A stretch of DNA of 35,578 nucleotides, taken from NCBI GenBank assembly GCA_035532475.1, contig DATKQY010000018.1, forward strand, positions 1-35,578, read 5' to 3'. A program made the translations under genes and the position numbers. The notes under the pieces are model-generated. The model worked only from the letters and a program-made list of their open reading frames with translations, had not been told where the DNA came from and ran no database searches. How positions within the stretch are numbered: position 1 is the first letter of the stretch; the number at the start of each line of letters is the position of its first letter. Shown here piece after piece: positions 33,019 through 35,578 of this stretch. Source of the DNA: DATKQY01 sp035532475 (GTDB taxonomy: Bacteria > Actinomycetota > Acidimicrobiia > Acidimicrobiales > Bog-793).

Positions 33019-34668
33019 CGCCCCGGTCACCGTCGCCTGACATTCGGGGTGGTCGGGATCAAGGGCCCTTCGGCGTCGTTGACCGCACTGGGGCCGTGAC
33101 GGTCCAAGGTGTCGTGCTCGTCGTCGGTTGTCACGCCCGTGGTTTGCCGCTCGGATCGGGGTGGGCGCCGGACCCCGGTCGTTCAGGGGAACGCGGCTCG
33201 CAAGCGGGTGAACGCCGCGGCGAGCTCGTCGGCGAAGGGCCAGCTCTGGTCGACCCTGAGCACGCGGCGGCGCCCCGGCGGACGAGCACGGCGGCGACGT
33301 GGAGGATCTTGTTGCGAAGCGCCTTCGGTTCGGCCTTGGCGAGCTTGCCGGTGAGCACGGTCATCTGCGCCCAGGCGAGCAGGGTGCCGGCGAGGAGGGA
33401 GACCTGGACCCAGGCCATGTTGCGCACGACGTCCTCGAAGGGCAGGTTCTGTAGCCCGCAGTCCTTCCAGTTCCTGACCCGGTCCTCGACCCGGGCGTGG
33501 CCGCGGTGACGGCACTCGAGGGCGGCGATGTCGGCGCTCGTCGAGCTCGTGATGAAACAGGTGTGCCGGAAGCCCTCGCCGGTGTCGAACAGCGACAGCT
33601 GGGCGCCGGGGTGCGGGCGCTCCCGTCGACAGACGAGCCGGGTGCCCTTTGGCCAGGAGCTGAGATCGACGAGGGCGCTGAGCTCGATCACCCACGCCCC
33701 GTCACGGCGTCTCCCATCGGCCTCGACGGCGGGGACCCAGTCCTCCTCCTGGGCGAGCAGGAGCCCCTCACGGACGCGCTTGTCGATCCGGTGGCCGATC
33801 GAGAACTCACAGTTCGCCTCGACGAGGCCGTTGACGAAGCCGTGGGTCGCGCCGGCCGAGTCGGCGCGCACGAGGATCGGGTGGACAACGGCGCCCGGGT
33901 CGTCACCGGGCTCGTGACCGGCCTGGTACTCGGCCGGGAGCGCGGCGATTGCCTGGTCGAGCAGCTCGAGGTGATCCTCGGCGTCGTTCGCCCCGGCGTT
34001 GCCCGGGCGAAGCATCGCGGCGAGCGGCTCGGACGTCGTGTCGCACCACACCCCGAGCGGGTGAAAGCCGAAGCCTGCCTTGTAGGTGGAGGCGGCGTCC
34101 TGCTTGTCTGAGTGGGCCGTGACGAGCGTCGCGTCGAAGTCGAGGACGAGGCCCTCTCCCGGCGGGGCCGCCGCCCAGATCTTCGCCCGGGCCTCGGCGA
34201 TCGCTCTCGGGATTTGGCGCAGCTCTTCCGAGCTCGTCGCCTGGAGCGCCCGCCACGCCGTCGGCACCGAGGCCACCGGCCCGAAGAGCTGCTCTTGCAG
34301 CTTCAAGGCGGCGAGGTCGGAGAGGCAGTCGGCGCCGTCGGCGATCGCGACGGCGAGGTGGGTGAGCACGACGCCGGGGTCGTGGGTGTGCCACGAGATC
34401 CCGCAGCTCCCCATCGCGACCGACATCGCCCTCGTCAGGCCGCTGCGATCGGCGAGCTCGCAGAGGAGCGCGGTGCCGGCGTGGGAGACGAGGTTCTTCC
34501 CGTCCGCCGTTACTTCCACGCGACGGGCCGAGCGACTACGGTGCACCTTCAAGGAGCCCTCCTCTTCTGCGACGAATGCGTGTTCAGCGACCGACATTCT
34601 CGCAGTTGAGGAGGGCTTTTACGCGGCTATCGCCAGCATTTCTCGGCTATCTGGACGAATGATCCGGG
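33003..34668 (-). mobile_element. IS1380-family insertion sequence
   Basis: A complete insertion element of 1666 bases, the usual size for IS1380. Terminal inverted repeats are CCCGGATCATTCTTCC at 33003-33018 and, read from the other end, CCCGGATCATTCGTCC at 34668-34653, 15 of 16 matching. Both ends are flanked by CTAG (32999-33002 and 34669-34672), a 4-bp target duplication fitting the family. Because CTAG is palindromic it could instead be part of the repeats. The single transposase gene reads on the minus strand. The element sits between the cyclodeaminase-family gene and the class II aldolase gene. Confidence 0.85.
33131..34597 (-). pseudogene. IS1380-family transposase with a C-terminal frameshift
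   Basis: DDE transposase of the IS1380 group, 488 codons as it stands. Seen: LVLDFDATLVTAHSDKQDAA near 150-169 with the first catalytic Asp, ILVRADSAGATHGFV near 241-255 with the second, and the downstream RVEDRVRNWKDCGLQNLPFE region that carries the Glu. Codons up to ILHVAAVLVRRG (about residue 440) are in register. From there the frame reads AAACSGSTRAGP and Pro/Arg-rich filler, whereas the alternative frame reads RRRVLRVDQSWPFADELAAA and stops at 33183, the usual C-terminal pattern. One base appears missing in the C-run at 33273-33276 on the plus strand. It is either a real inactivating deletion or a sequencing error. ATG 34597 has no clear ribosome binding site. Confidence 0.85.
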
Positions 34669-34672
34669 CTAG
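34653..34672 (-). repeat. Right terminal inverted repeat plus CTAG flank of the IS1380 element
   Basis: Reverse complement reads CTAG then CCCGGATCATTCGTCC. It ends about 56 bases upstream of the transposase start. Confidence 0.85.
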
Positions 34673-34835
34673 GCGGCACGAACCGAGGGAACCAGAGTCC
34701 TCTGGCGAACGACACCAAAGGTCCAGGCTCGCTCAGGCCGGTGCTATCTCTCCGGCCTCATGGCACGAGGCGCCACTCGGACAGAAACAACTCGCCGACC
34801 CGAGCCTGTCACAATACCCCTACGCAAAGCCGTCA

Positions 34836-35546
34836 TCAGCTGCGCTTGTCGACCGTCCGCGACAGATACGACCACGCCCTCTCCAAGTGTCTCGCCGAGC
34901 GTTTCCGCTTATCGAGCGACTCTTCGTCTGAACTTGCAAGGGCGTGCTCTCCGGCAAGCAAAGCAATCTGGCAAGCTCGTTCGAGATGCGTTGCGGCTGC
35001 AACGGCCTGTCCCACACTGGGCCCGACCGTCACGATCCCGTGATGGGGAAGCAGCACAGCGTTACGCGACCCAATGCAGTCCGCCAGCGCTGCACCGATT
35101 TCCCTCGTTTTGATGAGGTCACCCGTCAGTTCAAAACGGGCAATGTCCGGCGGAACGAAATGGTACGCAGCGTGTGAAAGAGCACGCAGTGGCCAGCCTG
35201 TCACCGCAAAGGCGATCGAGTACAAGGGATGGGTGTGGACAACGGCTCCAACATCGGGACGACGAGCCATGATCTCAGTATGGATGGGGTACTCGGCATG
35301 GAGCCCGGACGAACCCTCGACCTTGTTCCCGTTGAAGTCGACCAGGATCACCTCGTCTGCTTGGACCTCGTCAAAACCCAGATCACTGCCCTTCAACCAA
35401 AGACCTCGCCCGCGGGGATCGCGGACTGACACGTGGCCCCAGACCATGTCTCCCTGTCCGGCTGCCTCGAGGACTCTGCAGGCAACGACAACCGCGTCGC
35501 GTACAGCAGTGATTTCGTCAGCCATCTGGGCTGCCTGGTCAGTCAT
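34836..35546 (-). CDS. Class II aldolase/adducin-family protein
   Basis: A 236-residue zinc-dependent aldolase-type enzyme related to L-fuculose-1-phosphate aldolase. Metal ligands are seen as His104 and His106 in VVHTHPLYS and His169 in LLPHHGIVTVG; Glu85 in GLHAEYPIHTEI is at the position of the catalytic Glu. The N-terminal GDMVWGHVSVRDP is the usual substrate-site strand. Members cleave sugar phosphates or decarboxylate, so the substrate is not assigned. ATG 35546 starts MTDQAAQMADEI; a weak GAGAG lies upstream. Hand counts of 35041-35100 and 35221-35280 give 37 and 33 G+C of 60, lower than most of the window. With the insertion element next door this suggests horizontal acquisition. The gene is complete within the window. 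Confidence 0.92.
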   Translation of the reverse strand: MTDQAAQMADEITAVRDAVVVACRVLEAAGQGDMVWGHVSVRDPRGRGLWLKGSDLGFDEVQADEVILVDFNGNKVEGSSGLHAEYPIHTEIMARRPDVGAVVHTHPLYSIAFAVTGWPLRALSHAAYHFVPPDIARFELTGDLIKTREIGAALADCIGSRNAVLLPHHGIVTVGPSVGQAVAAATHLERACQIALLAGEHALASSDEESLDKRKRSARHLERAWSYLSRTVDKRS

Positions 35547-35578
35547 CCCGCTCTCGTGGTGTGATCGCCCACTTACTT

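Overview
The window is a very GC-rich bacterial chromosome segment. Densely packed genes, frequent GTG starts, a large ATPase-type LuxR (LAL) regulator, a DivIVA-like protein, an ECF sigma factor and many small secreted proteins suggest an actinobacterium (Actinomycetota). A deep-branching group such as Acidimicrobiia is possible, but that finer placement is only a guess. No rRNA, tRNA or CRISPR array was seen.

Layout. 1-537: the 3' end of a NarL-type response regulator. 598-4698: an envelope-glycan block with a two-domain glycosyltransferase, a tiny membrane protein and a PIG-V-like GT-C mannosyltransferase. 4829-6497: a fragment with a possible helix-turn-helix, then an ECF sigma factor translationally coupled to a small partner protein. 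6718-8511: a patch of lower GC holding RsgA, the N-terminal remnant of a tyrosine recombinase and a SnoaL-like protein, probably acquired. 8706-12341 (minus): a 16-helix membrane protein with an extracytoplasmic insert, a small PH-like protein and a secreted protein whose first codons form a ladder of possible starts. 12618-15923: a 58-residue protein divergent from the LAL regulator. 16034-17457 (minus): two secreted proteins.

17843-25963 (plus) is the most coherent region. It holds a membrane-linked pseudokinase lacking every catalytic residue, a DivIVA-like coiled-coil protein, a 20-codon ORF joined by 4-nt overlaps to both neighbours, GalU (UDP-glucose synthesis), a membrane GGDEF-EAL c-di-GMP protein and a DUF2079 membrane protein. 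Together they suggest coupling of polar growth, envelope precursor supply and second-messenger signalling; this link is inferred from gene order.

26313-35546: a small secreted DUF5666-like protein with a strong downstream hairpin, a secreted GH3 glycosidase with a PA14 insert, a membrane-anchored beta-propeller protein, an ornithine cyclodeaminase-family enzyme, a complete IS1380-family element (33003-34668) whose transposase is frameshifted near its C-terminus, and a lower-GC class II aldolase. The insertion element separates the last two metabolic genes and marks the right end of the window as accessory DNA.
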